From Phialophora verrucosa (Eukaryota > Ascomycota > Eurotiomycetes > Chaetothyriales > Herpotrichiellaceae), in the NCBI GenBank assembly GCA_002099365.1, contig MSED01000008.1, forward strand, positions 124,001 to 188,000: 64,000 nt of DNA, written 5' to 3'. This document shows positions 1 through 11,108 of this stretch, in pieces. The position numbers were made by a program, and so were the translations under genes. The notes beneath the pieces were generated by a model that did no database searches, was not told where the DNA came from, and saw only the letters and a list, made by a program, of their open reading frames with translations. Within the stretch, counting starts at the first letter, position 1; each line of letters starts with the position of its first letter.

Positions 1-998
1 TCTGCCGTGAAAGATCTGCGGTAATCCAACCTCACTTTCCCCACGTAGAACTGTCTGGTCCACAGGAAATCGATCTCTCCAGGAGATAGTTCCTGTCGTT
101 GCGCGAGTCCTCCGTCCCCAGCAGCAATGATCGTCATCAACAGCATCGACAAGATCAGGTAGAGCACCCGGCGTGCACGGGAGGGGCTTTTCTTGTCCAT
201 GAGAGCAGTCGTTCTGGAGTTGAGGTAGAACCGCACGAGCGTCTGTGTTGTTTCCAGTGGCAGCACTTGCCAGTCATGGAGAAGCCCCACCGGAATCAGT
301 CGGGCACATTCAAGAAGCCACCATCCACGAATGAGAATGCTGGCTGACTTCGGAGGAGTTGTTCTGGTCGTGTCATTGTGGTCGTTGTAGGTCTCCTTGT
401 CAGAGCGGTCTGACTTGCCGAATCGTCGAGATGATCTCGAGAAGAAAGTGAGCAGTAGACCACTCATCGAGAGAACAGCTTCGTAAAGAAATAGGATTGC
501 CTCGGCCTCTATGGGCAGTTCCGCCGTTGCTTGTCCCGACCCATAGGACCATCGTAGGAATCGCCCGATGTGTTGGCTGAGCTTGAGCCAAATGCCAGTA
601 AGGCCGGTCGCGAAGTAGCTAAACATCCATATACAGACATCCTGGGTGCGGATATGGAAGCTGTCATGGTTGAGGACAGTAGGGGCAAGCAATCTCGCAG
701 CATGTGCTGGTAGAATGACTGCAGCGTACAGAAGGAGCGTCCAGTCGGGTACGATGGTGTTGCCGAACAGTAAGAATTGCCACAAGCGTGGGAATGCGCG
801 GTCTGTGGCAGACAGCAAACATTCACGGAAGATTTCGTCCAAGTCCTCAAATTGACTGCCGTCATGCCTCATGAACCGGTGGGAAGGCGGAGGTTGCAGC
901 GGCCCAAGAAGCGCCTGAACGCACTCAGGTGAGGTGGCAGTGGTCTGCCCATATAGCTTCGCATGGTAATTAGTACTAAGACTGGCATGGTATTGCAT
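1..998 (-). CDS. Multi-pass membrane protein, 3' end outside window (partial)
   Basis: One minus-strand frame stays open from the left edge up to about position 1166. The stop codon lies outside the window. In-frame ATG codons occur at 998 and 872. Above them the frame starts just after a TTAG that could be a 3' splice site at 1167, so the true start is uncertain. From 872 the protein has an acidic N-terminus, then hydrophobic stretches around 600-790 (ending in LLLYAAVILPAHAARLLAP, and CIWMFSYFATGLTGIWLKL) and 440-510 (FLYEAVLSMSGLLLTFF). A Ser/Thr-rich hydrophilic loop follows, then another hydrophobic segment near 130-175. This fits an integral membrane protein. I do not recognise the family; an RTA1-like exporter was considered but its signatures were not evident. 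Membrane character is seen directly; function is unknown. Confidence 0.5.
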   Translation of the reverse strand, partial: MQYHASLSTNYHAKLYGQTTATSPECVQALLGPLQPPPSHRFMRHDGSQFEDLDEIFRECLLSATDRAFPRLWQFLLFGNTIVPDWTLLLYAAVILPAHAARLLAPTVLNHDSFHIRTQDVCIWMFSYFATGLTGIWLKLSQHIGRFLRWSYGSGQATAELPIEAEAILFLYEAVLSMSGLLLTFFSRSSRRFGKSDRSDKETYNDHNDTTRTTPPKSASILIRGWWLLECARLIPVGLLHDWQVLPLETTQTLVRFYLNSRTTALMDKKSPSRARRVLYLILSMLLMTIIAAGDGGLAQRQELSPGEIDFLWTRQFYVGKVRLDYRRSFTA

Positions 999-1166
999 CG
1001 GAAACCCACTGCGATGGCTCGACAGTCGTTTCTCAGCGCCCTCAGGCTGGTATATCTCACATAACGGTAGCAAAACGTCGTTATCATAAATGCTGTGGTG
1101 CCGATTAAGAGATTTGTCTTGGTGAAGACGGCCTTCCTCAAGTGTCTGACCCGCACACTTGAAGCA

Positions 1167-1987
1167 CTAATTTAGGATGGCGAGTCGGTTCGGTGATTCC
1201 TCCTACAACGGACAGCGCTGCAGCGAGGCCCGTTGCGCCTCCATCGTTTATCGAGGAAGCAGAAGTTGTTGACTTCATGCCGAGCCAAGTGTTGAGAATT
1301 GACAAGACAAACAAAGATGCGTCAGTGCGAGATACATACTTCTTATCTCGACGAGACCTTCATGTCTCCCCCCTGGATCGTGCATGCATCGGCACTACCG
1401 TAACCTGCCAATCCATCCAGCATTCGCTTCGCCAAACAGGCCGAATCTTCGCTAGCAGGGTTGTAAAATTAAGCATTCGCCTAGGCCTAACGGAAGATGA
1501 TTGCGGGGGACTAAGCCCCGTCGCGAAGTGCGTTAGTAAGTATCCATGAAGCTGGCTCGTGTTTACTGAAGAGCTCCCAAGAGAGCCGCACAGCCGCCAA
1601 CAATATTGAGCATAACAACGCTGATCTGAGCAAACAATACGAAGTATGTATTGTCGATGACATATGCTTTGTTTAGGCGCAGATGGGGTTTCGGATACAC
1701 GACTCGACCAGCATTGTCAATGCCAGGATGTCTTCTCTCACCGAGGACTGGATAAGTATTCGTTAATCGTGTCGACTGACTTCCACTCTCGCCACATGTG
1801 TATGGGCGTACTGCGGTGACACCCCGCAGTCCTGTTAGATCAACCTCAAGTTTCTTTAAGTCTCAGATCGTGGACAAATGCCGTCGTCGTCAACAACCTC
1901 GAATGATCCGTAGCGGGTAAGTTGCCTGAGCTAACCACATCGGCCTTGGCTGGAGAAACCTCGAAGACATTCAATGGACAATCACGG
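1167..1987. other. Intergenic stretch, no gene seen
   Basis: Only short, compositionally unconvincing open frames are present on either strand. A possible upstream exon of the left-edge membrane protein gene could lie here, but I could not place one. Confidence 0.4.
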
Positions 1988-2562
1988 TCATACCAGTGGA
2001 TCTACAAAATCCAGGTCCGTGAGGCGCATGTCCAGACAGGAGAGACGAGAGAAAATCTGCACGGATAGTGTGTCAAGTTGCCCGAGAGCGGAAGCGCCTT
2101 GACGATATTGATAGCCTCTTGGAATCAACGAGCGTAGGACGAGTTCCTTCAAGCAAAGCGCGCCAGTGCTCCATATTGGGAGCGATTGCAACGTCACGTA
2201 CGGTAACTGCTAACGTGAGTCTCCTCGGCACCGATACTTTGCAAGAAACCTCTATACACCGGCGGCGGCAGCTCTGGCAATTCATCATCGGGCCCATACC
2301 GCCTAGAGGTGCGAGGATTAACTCGAAAGTCGACCTCCACGATCTCAAGAGCCGACCTTAAGGCGAATATTGTTGCGAACATACTAGACTCGAGCGAAGG
2401 ATAGTGGTCGATGTCGGACCTATAATCGGTCTTGGACGAGTCGAATTCGATCGACTCCCCGAGGGTGAACATACTGTCCTCGTAAGGATGCCGTTGGCCA
2501 ATCTCAGGGGACTTCTGCACGGCGCCAACGAGCTGCTCGGCCCAGCGGTTGTCGATGAGGAA
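1988..2562 (-). pseudogene. Degraded F-box/LRR-like remnant
   Basis: Two overlapping minus-strand frames read like pieces of one fungal F-box-type protein. The upstream piece (2562-2194) is acidic and contains FALRSALEIVEVDFRV. The downstream piece (2197-1988) contains LKELVLRS and LSCLDMRLTDLDFVDP, the kind of leucine-rich text seen after F-boxes. The frames meet within a few bases at about 2195, with no splice signals that would join them. I therefore read this as a frameshifted remnant. No F-box itself is visible. The assignment rests on general character only. Confidence 0.25.
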
Positions 2563-3012
2563 CTACGGACACACTCACGCAATTTCGACGTTCGAAATGG
2601 GTGGAGGAACCTCTCTTGTCAAGGTGCATGTGTCAACGCCTACCTACAAGTACTATTGGTACACAGAGTAATCGACAGCTTTCTCAGCCAGCCGCACTCA
2701 GAAGACGCGAGTCCATGCTGGTGGTCTGCTTGGTTACCGACGTCCCCAAACGGTGTACCGAGTAATATGTACTGTCTGAGTACTAGACATAATAGGCTAA
2801 ACGTCAGATCCAGCAGCCGGGCCAAGCAAAACCTTGATCGTTCTTTTGCACGATTTTAGGGTCGCTTCCTGGGATGCGCGGTTTAAGCCGCACACGGCGT
2901 AGCACCACCTCCGCATCCACATCCAACCACAATCTGGGCATCCTTTGTTTGAACTTGGAGAACTTGAGCTTCCTCGCCCACGACCGCTCCCAAGCCCGCC
3001 GCCGCCGCCGCA

Positions 3013-3711
3013 ATGAACGGCAAGAAACTCGTCACCGCGCCCATGGCGCTCAAACAGCTTCACAGCCTACCAATTTCCCTGCGCCATTCCATCCTGCGCG
3101 GCGCCCAACTGTACGCCCGGGAAGCACCGATACCTTCATCATTGATCCGGAGCCCGCTCTCGCGCCCATCCTCAACCTCGACCTCGACATCCGCCGACGC
3201 CGATCCTAACCGCATAATCCGCCCTCTGGTACCTCCTCCCCGCGAAGGTTCCGGGCCCTTGCTCTCCCGCCGGCCGGACCGCGCATTACCAGATCTGCCT
3301 GCCGGGACCTCAGTCTGGCTGAAGACGCTCCCGATCTTCGTCCTCCTCATCACAATATCCAGCCTAGCGATCTTCAACTACGAGAAATCCACGTCCAGCA
3401 CCGTCAACAGCATTCTGTACGCGTTGCGCACCAACACCCACGCCCGCGACCTGCTGGGCGACGAGATCTACTTCGCCAGCAAGGTGCCGTGGATCAGTGG
3501 GGAGTTGAGCCCCATGCAAGGCGTCATCAATATCAGGTTCCGCGTGAAGGGGACAAAAGGCGTGGCGGAGACCAAGTTCGTAGCCGTCAAGCGGAGGGGC
3601 GGCTTCTTCGAGACCCTGGAGTGGAGTTTACGCGGCGACGACGGGACCGAGGTGCAGTTATTGGAGAAGGAGGGCACGAGGGATCCCTTGGAGGGCCAGA
3701 GGTTGGATTGA
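3013..3711 (+). CDS. COA1: Cytochrome c oxidase assembly factor Coa1-like protein
   Basis: Single-exon gene of 232 aa. The N-terminus is basic, Ser/Arg-rich and free of acidic residues for about 60 aa, as expected for a mitochondrial targeting sequence. One membrane segment lies at about residues 105-121 (LPIFVLLITISSLAIFN). The C-terminal part (about 125-220) has the Coa1/Tim21-type layout, including GDEIYFASKVPWISGEL followed by an alternating beta-strand region with INIRFRVKGTKG. Coa1 is an inner-membrane protein that acts with Shy1/Mss51 in early Cox1 maturation in yeast. The role here is inferred from family similarity. The ATG at 3013 is the first in frame and follows a CT- and GCC-rich leader. 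The next gene, on the opposite strand, ends 290 bp downstream. Confidence 0.82.
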   Translation: MNGKKLVTAPMALKQLHSLPISLRHSILRGAQLYAREAPIPSSLIRSPLSRPSSTSTSTSADADPNRIIRPLVPPPREGSGPLLSRRPDRALPDLPAGTSVWLKTLPIFVLLITISSLAIFNYEKSTSSTVNSILYALRTNTHARDLLGDEIYFASKVPWISGELSPMQGVINIRFRVKGTKGVAETKFVAVKRRGGFFETLEWSLRGDDGTEVQLLEKEGTRDPLEGQRLD

Positions 3712-4000
3712 TCGATCGGGGAAGGAAAGAACACGTGTTGTACATTATCACAGTCTATGCTATGTGCGTGAATGAAGACGGCTCCTTCCCAAGGCCGGCA
3801 TGCTAGAGTTGGGATGGGAGTTGGTGTCCTTGCCGACAGGCATGTATACACACACGGATTGTCCCCACGCTTCGATGCCATGTAGTTGTACATCTAGGGG
3901 ACGCCCTGTGCAGACAAGGATGGACGGATTTGATGATCCAGCGCCTAGAGGATGGAGCTGACTGGACCGAGTGATCTCTCTCCAGCCGCTCGCCGTTGGC

Positions 4001-4891
4001 TCAATCGCTCGGCTTCACCTTCGACCCTTTAGTATTCACACCTGTGCCAGCAGCCGTGACCGCCTTCCTACTCGGCATCTTGCCAATGTTGTACCCCCAA
4101 GACCTCAGCGTCTTGACCACCTTTGGCAAGATTGCCGCCGTCAACGGCACCCGAATGAAGATAAACGACTTATGCACCGCGTACGCAAGAGCAAGCTGCG
4201 TCCACAGACCTGCGAGGTGTCGCGTGTTAGCCCGTGTCGCGTGCTTCACCGAGGCGGAGAGAAAGAGATACTCACTCGCATTATCCCCCCGATTCGCCCT
4301 CTCGGCCTCCCGGTATCCATGGTCGTTGAGCACCTCGTCCTCACTCTTCTCGTCCAAGATCCTCTTGCCATCCACGACCTCCACCTCCTCAACCATGTCG
4401 CCCGCCGCCTCCCGAATCGGCCATTTTAGTAGATTCTTCGCCCCCTCGACGATAACATGCTCATAATGCCCGATCGTGTCCGTGCCGATCAACCGCACAG
4501 CGAGGAAGCAGAACGGGAAGTCCAACGCCGAGAGCGCCAAGTATACGCCGACGGCGGTCCAGCCGTACTCGCGGGACATTTTCTTCAGGCGGTCCTTCAG
4601 AGATGTCGGCTCCGCGTCTGGCGCGGACGTGGAAGAGTTGTATCGACGACCGGCGGGTCTTCGAGGGGCTTGAAGCCTAGGAGAGCGCAGGATTTGAGGG
4701 GACGTGAATGTAGTCGCTCGCTGGGTATGGAGCATGCGTGAGGAGGAGGAGGTTGTCTGCGCCGTTCGCTGTAGCGTTGGTCTGGTGCGGAAAGACTGCT
4801 GGAGAGGAGCTCGAGAGTGGTGTGTTGCGGGACGCATTGCGAAAAGGTGCCGCAGACTGGCAGGGCGCTGCACTGAACGCATGCTCTTCAT
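4001..4891 (-). CDS. NAT2: NAT2-like DUF1279 (FAM210) mitochondrial protein
   Basis: Minus-strand gene starting at ATG 4891. A 66-nt intron lies at 4275-4210 (GTGAGT..GCAG), giving about 274 aa. The intron is a multiple of three and contains no stop, so the unspliced frame also reads through. Joining the exons gives the conserved block LWTQLALAYAVHKSFIFIR followed by VPLTAAILPKVVK, the hallmark of the DUF1279 family that includes yeast Nat2. Upstream are a long Arg/Ser-rich mitochondrial presequence (about residues 1-95), DRLKKMSREYGW, and a hydrophobic segment YLALSALDFPFCFLAV. The family is mitochondrial. The yeast name implies N-acetyltransferase activity but the biochemical function is not settled, so I annotate by family only. 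Confidence 0.8.
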   Translation of the reverse strand: MKSMRSVQRPASLRHLFAMRPATHHSRAPLQQSFRTRPTLQRTAQTTSSSSRMLHTQRATTFTSPQILRSPRLQAPRRPAGRRYNSSTSAPDAEPTSLKDRLKKMSREYGWTAVGVYLALSALDFPFCFLAVRLIGTDTIGHYEHVIVEGAKNLLKWPIREAAGDMVEEVEVVDGKRILDEKSEDEVLNDHGYREAERANRGDNASEYLFLSASVKHATRANTRHLAGLWTQLALAYAVHKSFIFIRVPLTAAILPKVVKTLRSWGYNIGKMPSRKAVTAAGTGVNTKGSKVKPSD

Positions 4892-5397
4892 GGCTGCTAT
4901 AGTCGAAGAACAAGAGATAAGGCCGAAACCTAGTAGATGAGAATGCGAAGAGGCGCGTGAAATTGCGTCGGCCTGACAGAGTTCGGACGCGGCGATGTCA
5001 TTCTTCAGCCTCGCGCCGCCCGGAGTAAAATATCCGCGGACTCCGAGAGAAATTTCAGCCTTGCAGATGAGTCAACGATCTCAACGTGATCTGCCATTGA
5101 TGCGACTATGACATGTCGTGCCTGCGGACCTACACTCGTTTCAAAACAGCAGCTTCTACTCATGCCCCGTCATACATAACCCAGGCTTACACACGGCTTG
5201 CTGGTCCATCTTCGAGTGGGTCATCGCCGACAGCATTTTGCCGTTGAATAGCTCCCCTCCTGGATATCCAAGAGCCGTAGACCCAAACAATGCTCACATG
5301 CGCACGTGAAATCGTCCCAGCCTAGCACTCCCAGTCTTTTGTCAACAATACTTCGCAGCCCCCTTCACCTGTTGCGGATTCTCGCTCTCTCGTGAAA
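4892..5397. other. Intergenic: upstream region of NAT2-like gene
   Basis: About 500 bp between two same-strand genes. It must hold the NAT2-like promoter and the 3' UTR of the JmjC gene. No further gene or clear motif was seen. Confidence 0.4.
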
Positions 5398-8300
5398 TCA
5401 CTTGCGATGTTTTGGCGGCCGGCCCCTGCCTCTTTTGACGGATCCGCCAGCGCTTTTATCACTGATCTTCATTGCGACCGCCCGACTCGCGCTGGCAACT
5501 CCGCCATTAACTGAAGCCCAGGCTCCCCGAGTTGGCATATCATCATCCGAATCATCACTGTCGACCCAATCCGCAGCTGACGCCTTCACAGTACTAACGA
5601 TGGCGGGTTTATTCACCAACCCGACGCGCGGAGAGCTGCTGGTCGATATGTCGGTCTCCGTGACGGAGTGCTTGTTTGGTGCTGGTTGAGGTAGAGTGGC
5701 CGCTGTACCATTTGACACGGGTTCGTCTAAGAAAGAGTCTTGCGACCATGCATATTCGAGATCGTCACTGTCGTACCCCATTGACTCGATCAAAGCCATC
5801 TTCGTTCTCCGATTCGCTTGCGCCTCGGCAATGGACCTAGCAGAAGTTTTCGCTGGAGCTGTTGACGTAGGCTCGGATAGCTTGGCTTCCCTGGGCGCCA
5901 CTGCTGGAGAAGTGATCAATGATGGCCTCTCACTTTCCTCTGCTGTGACGTCTCTGCTGACTGGACGACTGACACCGCTCTTCGTGGCAGGTTTGGACGC
6001 TTCTATAGCCGCTCTCGGGGCCAGACGGGGCCGCCCGTGTCCGATCTCCACAGGTGGGCTGGAGGTAGGGCCCTCTTCCCCTGAATCTTCTTCTGTAGAA
6101 TCAAAGTTCAGTTCAGCATCGTCCAGTCTAACAACATTGCTCGGCGTTGGCTTCAGAGTCGTGCTGCCTTTTGCATTCCGCCTATCATTCGGCCCGAGCA
6201 TGTCGTTGAACTCGTCTTCTGAAGGTTCCTGATACCGGGTCTGATGCTTGCGCGTCTGTCTTCGAGTGATCTCTGAATCAGGTGGCAGCAAAGGGGCTCC
6301 CGCTTGTGCACGTTTTCTGCGGTCGCGGGTTCGTCCGGGCATGAACTCCTCGTCCTGTTCCACCTCGATGTGCTCCGGACCCCGTCGGACTTTCTTGGGT
6401 ACTGCCTGAGGGTTGCCCTCTGCTGCATTGAGCGCCTGCAAATCAGAGCTGATGACGGGTGCCGGCACTTGAAGGGTTCCATTCAACGGGCGCCTTGCGA
6501 GATCAGCCATCTTTTCCATCTCGGTCAGCTTCTCTATCGGTAGTGACAATTTCAAAATGAGTGATCTTCTTTGCTTGTGCTTCTCCGCGTTCGGTTTCTT
6601 ATAGCCAAAAGGTCTGTCACCGTCATCGATCTTGGCTCGTTTGCGCTTCTGTCCAGTCATCTCAATTTCTCTACTCTCTTCAGGTCTGGCTGGCGCATAA
6701 CCGGGGGGCAGTGCCGGCTGTCCTTCCTCGATAGGACCAGAAACGTGAACGGCGGTTGAAGGGTCTGGATAGTCGTATGTGATCGCCTCGGTCCGATCGT
6801 AAGCATGTTCAAGGTCTCTAATGACACCACCTTCAGGCAGCGCGGCAGGAGAGTCTGTAGGGGTCAAATCGCCTAGCTGTCTCGCGGTTTCCGGATTTTC
6901 GTCGAAATCATCCTCGTCTCCCGCAGGCGTGTCAAGAAGGACACTACCATTAGCCAGAGCTGGGTCAATCGCAAAGCCTTCCTGTTCTGCAAGCCGCAGA
7001 ATACCTGCTTCCACACCATCAGCGATGCCCGCATCATCGTCAACATAGTGTTCGCCCAATTCAGGTTCGTTGGCTTTTGCCGCCTCTGCCTCTTTGCGCC
7101 GCTTCTTAAGTCGACGGGATTGGTCACCATGGTCGTCGTCAGCCTTCTGGATCCAGCCGATATTGGACACGCTGAAGTCGACAAGACTTTCCACTGACCG
7201 CGGGTCTGCAACTAGTTTTGTGTTGTGACCAAGCATAGTACCCGAGGGCGCATAAGGCTTATATTCGTAGCCGGGCTTCTGTCTGCAGGGGCGGCAGCCG
7301 CATATTTGCTGGCAGCTAGGGCAAGTCCAGTTTGGATCAGCAAGGATGACTTGTGGCATCATGTCGAACCTCCGGAACAGCGTGCCGTAACAGTAGCGCT
7401 TGTCACACTGGGTACATGCAGCTTGCTTCCACTTTGGTTCCCAGTGCAGGTCGGTGTGACAGCGACCATGCTCTCTGAGGAACTTTTCTGTACGCTTAAC
7501 CTTTTTCTTGATTTTAATGCTTCCATCTGCACCTATCACTTCGATCTCTTCACGCTCGTCGCCTTTCACAGGGGATGGTGGGCGTGCGATATCGCGGAAT
7601 GGTCTTCTTGCCAATTCAAGCTGACAAACCTGCGCCAGGGTTCTAATGTTGCCCAGTCGATCCAGTTCGGACTTCAGAGGCATGGGCGATTTCTCGGTAA
7701 CTTTGCCCTCATATTGCAGGATTTGGTGTCGCCATTGCTCATGTTTCTGTGTCAACTCTGCCCATGACCACTGTTCGACCCATCTAAGCTTTGAGATACA
7801 CGCGCAACTTCTGCCCATGGCATAACAATCCATACAGATGTCGTACGTGTCTTCATCTCCATTTGCCAGTCGCTCGACGCAGTTGGGGCAGGTCAGGAAT
7901 CTGTTGAAGATATTGCAGCGACAGTAGGAGCAGGTAATGTTGCTGTCGTATGGAATAAATTCCACCTTCTTTTCAGGCTTATCGGGCAAAAAGCTTTCCG
8001 ATACCAGTATCTCCGTGAACACGAATTGAAGTCTGCGGAAATCTTTCTCCAACTGTCGGACCTTCGCATCGCCAGATGACCTGTGCTTGGTTCCCACTGA
8101 TTTCTGCCTCGTCTTTTCCGCGTGGCGGAGAAGCTTCGAGTATTTCTGCATGGTGTAGTAGATGATGGCCTTGTTCTTGTACTGTTCATCACGGCAGACC
8201 ATCCTGGCCCGAGGAAGCGCTTCATGAAGTGCCATTTCGAGTGTTTCGACAGTGGTTCTATTCCATGCGACCTTCATGGTTCGGGTGCCTCGGTTCCAAA

Positions 8301-9304
8301 CTTGATGCGGAGCCAGTGGTGGGATTAGGATAAAGTCGCCCGGCTTTTGCTCGACAATATAAACCTTGAAGGGGGCATTCTTCCAAGCGTTGACCTGGGC
8401 GAAGTGATTCTCAATCTCAATATCATGGCCAAGCCGCGAAAGCCAATATTCGGAGACGACGTCTCGCTCTTTGCTTTCCGTCATGAACCAGATTGATGAA
8501 CCAGGCATGGTGGGTTTTCCATCTTCGACGAGACCAGTGGAAGCTTCCACCATAATGTTTTGACCGAGACTTGCGCACATCTCTCGATGGGCGGGAGTGT
8601 AAGTACCTTCGTGGCCCACATAGCACATGAGATTTTCGGCGCGCATTTCATTGGGCAAGCTACTCATCAAATCGCCAGCTTTGGCAATGCCTCTGCCCTT
8701 CTTCGTGACTGGTCTGACCGAGTCGTTCTCGTCCACGGCGCCGAACCCACCAATGTCGCCGGTCGATTCGTTCAAATAGAAGAGGCCAGGCGGAAGGATC
8801 TCTGCCAACTTATCTCTCCATAGTTGCGGGCAGTCGATATCTTTAAGGTACATCCGCTGACGTTCAGGATCCTTGTAGTTTCGAGGTGTCCATTGATTTG
8901 TCAATAATGCCATGTTGTTCAGATAGTGACCGATGGTTAGAGGGACGTTGGTCTTCTTGGTGAGATCTCGCGCATTCTCGACTGGAGTCAAGTTTCAGTT
9001 ACAGACGCGTCATCGTAGCACACAAGAAGGACATACCCTTTGAGCCGCAGTTGTCACGGAGCCACTGGAGCGCAAAGGTCCATCGGTCAAGGCGCCCTTC
9101 GTAGCCCTCGACGACAAGCGGCTTCCCGCCGAGGATGACGTGGATCAGCACCAGCTTTTCAAAGCTCTCGAGGCCTTGGTGGTCGATCATATCGCAGTGT
9201 ATGCGCACCACCCATTCGAAGTTCGGCTGCGACTCAACCAGGCCCTTGAGGTCGAAGTCGGGCGCAATTGGCTCGAAGGCCGCGCATGGCCGCGTAGAAG
9301 GCAT
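5398..9304 (-). CDS. JmjC-domain protein with CXXC-R1-type zinc finger and AT-hook
   Basis: Two exons: 9304-9037 and 8981-5398. The intron at 9036-8982 is 55 nt (GTATGT..CCAG), giving about 1283 aa. Exon 1 begins MPSTRPCAAFEP. A JmjC cupin core spans about residues 60-340. Its Fe(II) ligands appear intact: His and Glu at about 221 and 223 in TPAHREM, and a second His at about 315 in LAPHQVWN. Two cysteine-rich blocks follow at about 440-484 (CSYCRC, CPNC, CMDC, CAC) and 597-655 (CTQC, CPSCQQICGCRPC). The second matches the zf-4CXXC_R1 finger often found behind fungal JmjC domains. The rest is charged and disordered and ends in an AT-hook, KRGRGRPPKHRK. Likely a nuclear, chromatin-associated histone demethylase or related oxygenase. 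Substrate cannot be read from sequence. Divergent from COQ2, with a 573-bp shared upstream region. Confidence 0.88.
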
Positions 9305-9877
9305 GTCGCGTGAGGAGCAGTGTGCAACAGGGTGAGCCAACTCAGACGAACCACCTCCTCTTCCTTGCGTCGGTTGCCGAGATCAAACGCATCCTACTCC
9401 AAGACGGTGGGACGATATGAGGAAGCCGAGGTGAGTGGAGGTTAACAGTCCGTTGCATGACCTTTGCGCGCAAGTTACAACTGCGCGAACCCGTCATGAG
9501 GGAGGGGTGAGGGCAGAGTGAAGGTGAGGGTTGTAGGTGAAGGGCAACTACTCCGTGATTAGGGAAGAATTGATCAGGCTTCAAGATCGCCCCTGCGAAC
9601 GCGCCTTCGATCTTTCTAGAGTCGCTAAAGTTCGGCGGCGGCACCAACGTTCTTGCCGCCTACGGGGAAGCAAATGGCCGTCTAGTGCGCGATCGTGGAG
9701 GGCAGCACGGTATCTCCGGGTCGGCTCATGGTATTCCACTCAACGCATTGTCGACGAGCCTGACAGCAGGGAAACCCCTTGTGGCAGCCCAGCACATCAT
9801 ATATGAAGCCCTGAATGCATTCCTGAACAGCTCCGAAGTTTGGCTGGCTTCCGTCTGCCCGGTCCGCTGAATCAAAC
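9305..9877. promoter_or_regulatory. Divergent promoter region, JmjC gene / COQ2
   Basis: A 573-bp gap between two divergent start codons, so it must contain both promoters. Small open frames here are not convincing as genes. No specific element was recognised. Confidence 0.5.
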
Positions 9878-11077
9878 ATGCTATGCATATCGAGGCCTTT
9901 GCATCCAAAGGCGACTTACAAGGCTTTACAATCTCTAGCTCAAACTTCCACCCGTCGACCAATTTGGTTTCAGCCAAAGAAACACGTTCACCTGTTGACA
10001 GTGCTCGACCGAGAACGCGTCCCAGCATGCAGAGGCTTCTCCAACCATAACAGACATCAGTCTACTTCCACAACACCGGCGCCACTCACTCAAGACCTCC
10101 CCCAGGCCTACAAACCCCCAACAACAGGAATCATCTCGAAGCTACCCTCGTCATGGATTCCCTACGCCGAACTCATCCGCCTAGACAAGCCGGCAGGGAC
10201 GTACTACCTCTTCCTTCCCTGCATGTTCTCCACCCTCCTGGCGGCTCCGATGGCCATGGCATCACCCCTTCAAGTTGCCTCAACCACAGCACTTTTCTTT
10301 ACTGGCGCCCTGATAATGCGGGGTGCTGGCTGTACTATCAATGACCTTTGGGACCGCAACCTGGATCCCTACGTCGAACGCACCAAGCTACGACCTATTG
10401 CTCGAAAAGCCATCACGGTCGAAAGCGCGGTTGTATATCTAGGGGCACAGCTCCTCACGGGCTTGACGCTGCTATTACAATTTCCGCTCCCCTGTCTCTA
10501 TTACGGAGTTCCTAGCCTCCTGTTCGTCGCGGTGTACCCTCTTGCAAAGCGGGTCACGCATTATCCTCAATTCGTTCTCGGCCTCACGTTCTCCTGGGGC
10601 GCCATCATGGGGTTCCCGGCTCTGGGCATCGATCTCTTGTCAAATACCGGCGCTCTCGCCGCGGCGGCAGCACTATACGCCAGCTGCGTAGCCTGGACAC
10701 TCAACTACGACATGATATACGCCTACATGGACATCAAAGACGACGCCAAAGCAGGCATCAAGTCGATAGCTCAGGCGCACGAGCACAACTCCAAGGCCGC
10801 TCTCTCCGTCTTCTCCGCAGCGCAGATATCCCTCCTCGCGACTGCGGGATATTTCGCTGGAGCGGGTCCCGTCTTCTTCATCGTTAGCTGTGGGGGCGGA
10901 GCACTGGCCCTGGCGACTATGGTCCGGCGGGTGAATTTGAAGGACGTAAAGGACTGCTGGTGGTGGTTCAGAAAAGGAGCCTGGATCACAGGCGGGACCA
11001 TCTCCCTCGGCTTGTTGGGCGACTACCTCTACCGCAGGTCGCAAGAGGAGTCGAAATCAGCCTCGATTGTTCCATGA
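9878..11077 (+). CDS. COQ2: 4-hydroxybenzoate polyprenyltransferase (ubiquinone biosynthesis)
   Basis: Intronless, 399 aa. It transfers the polyprenyl chain to 4-hydroxybenzoate, the first membrane-bound step of ubiquinone synthesis in the mitochondrial inner membrane. The first ~90 residues are rich in Arg, Lys, Ser and Thr, consistent with a mitochondrial presequence. Both Asp-rich substrate/Mg2+ motifs of the UbiA superfamily are present: NDLWDRNLD at about 155-163, and DIKDD at about 285-289 inside YDMIYAYMDIKDDAKAG. Several hydrophobic helices lie between and after them. The ATG at 9878 is the first in frame and precedes the presequence. The stop is 31 bp from the stop of the convergent decarboxylase gene, so the two 3' UTRs must overlap. 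Confidence 0.93.
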   Translation: MLCISRPLHPKATYKALQSLAQTSTRRPIWFQPKKHVHLLTVLDRERVPACRGFSNHNRHQSTSTTPAPLTQDLPQAYKPPTTGIISKLPSSWIPYAELIRLDKPAGTYYLFLPCMFSTLLAAPMAMASPLQVASTTALFFTGALIMRGAGCTINDLWDRNLDPYVERTKLRPIARKAITVESAVVYLGAQLLTGLTLLLQFPLPCLYYGVPSLLFVAVYPLAKRVTHYPQFVLGLTFSWGAIMGFPALGIDLLSNTGALAAAAALYASCVAWTLNYDMIYAYMDIKDDAKAGIKSIAQAHEHNSKAALSVFSAAQISLLATAGYFAGAGPVFFIVSCGGGALALATMVRRVNLKDVKDCWWWFRKGAWITGGTISLGLLGDYLYRRSQEESKSASIVP

Positions 11078-11108
11078 ATAGGCCAGTTCATTTCTCTGTT
11101 GTACAAAA

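Noticed and set aside
7225..7767. 180-codon + strand open frame
   Set aside because: Antisense shadow of the JmjC gene, whose cysteine-rich regions lie in the opposite strand here.
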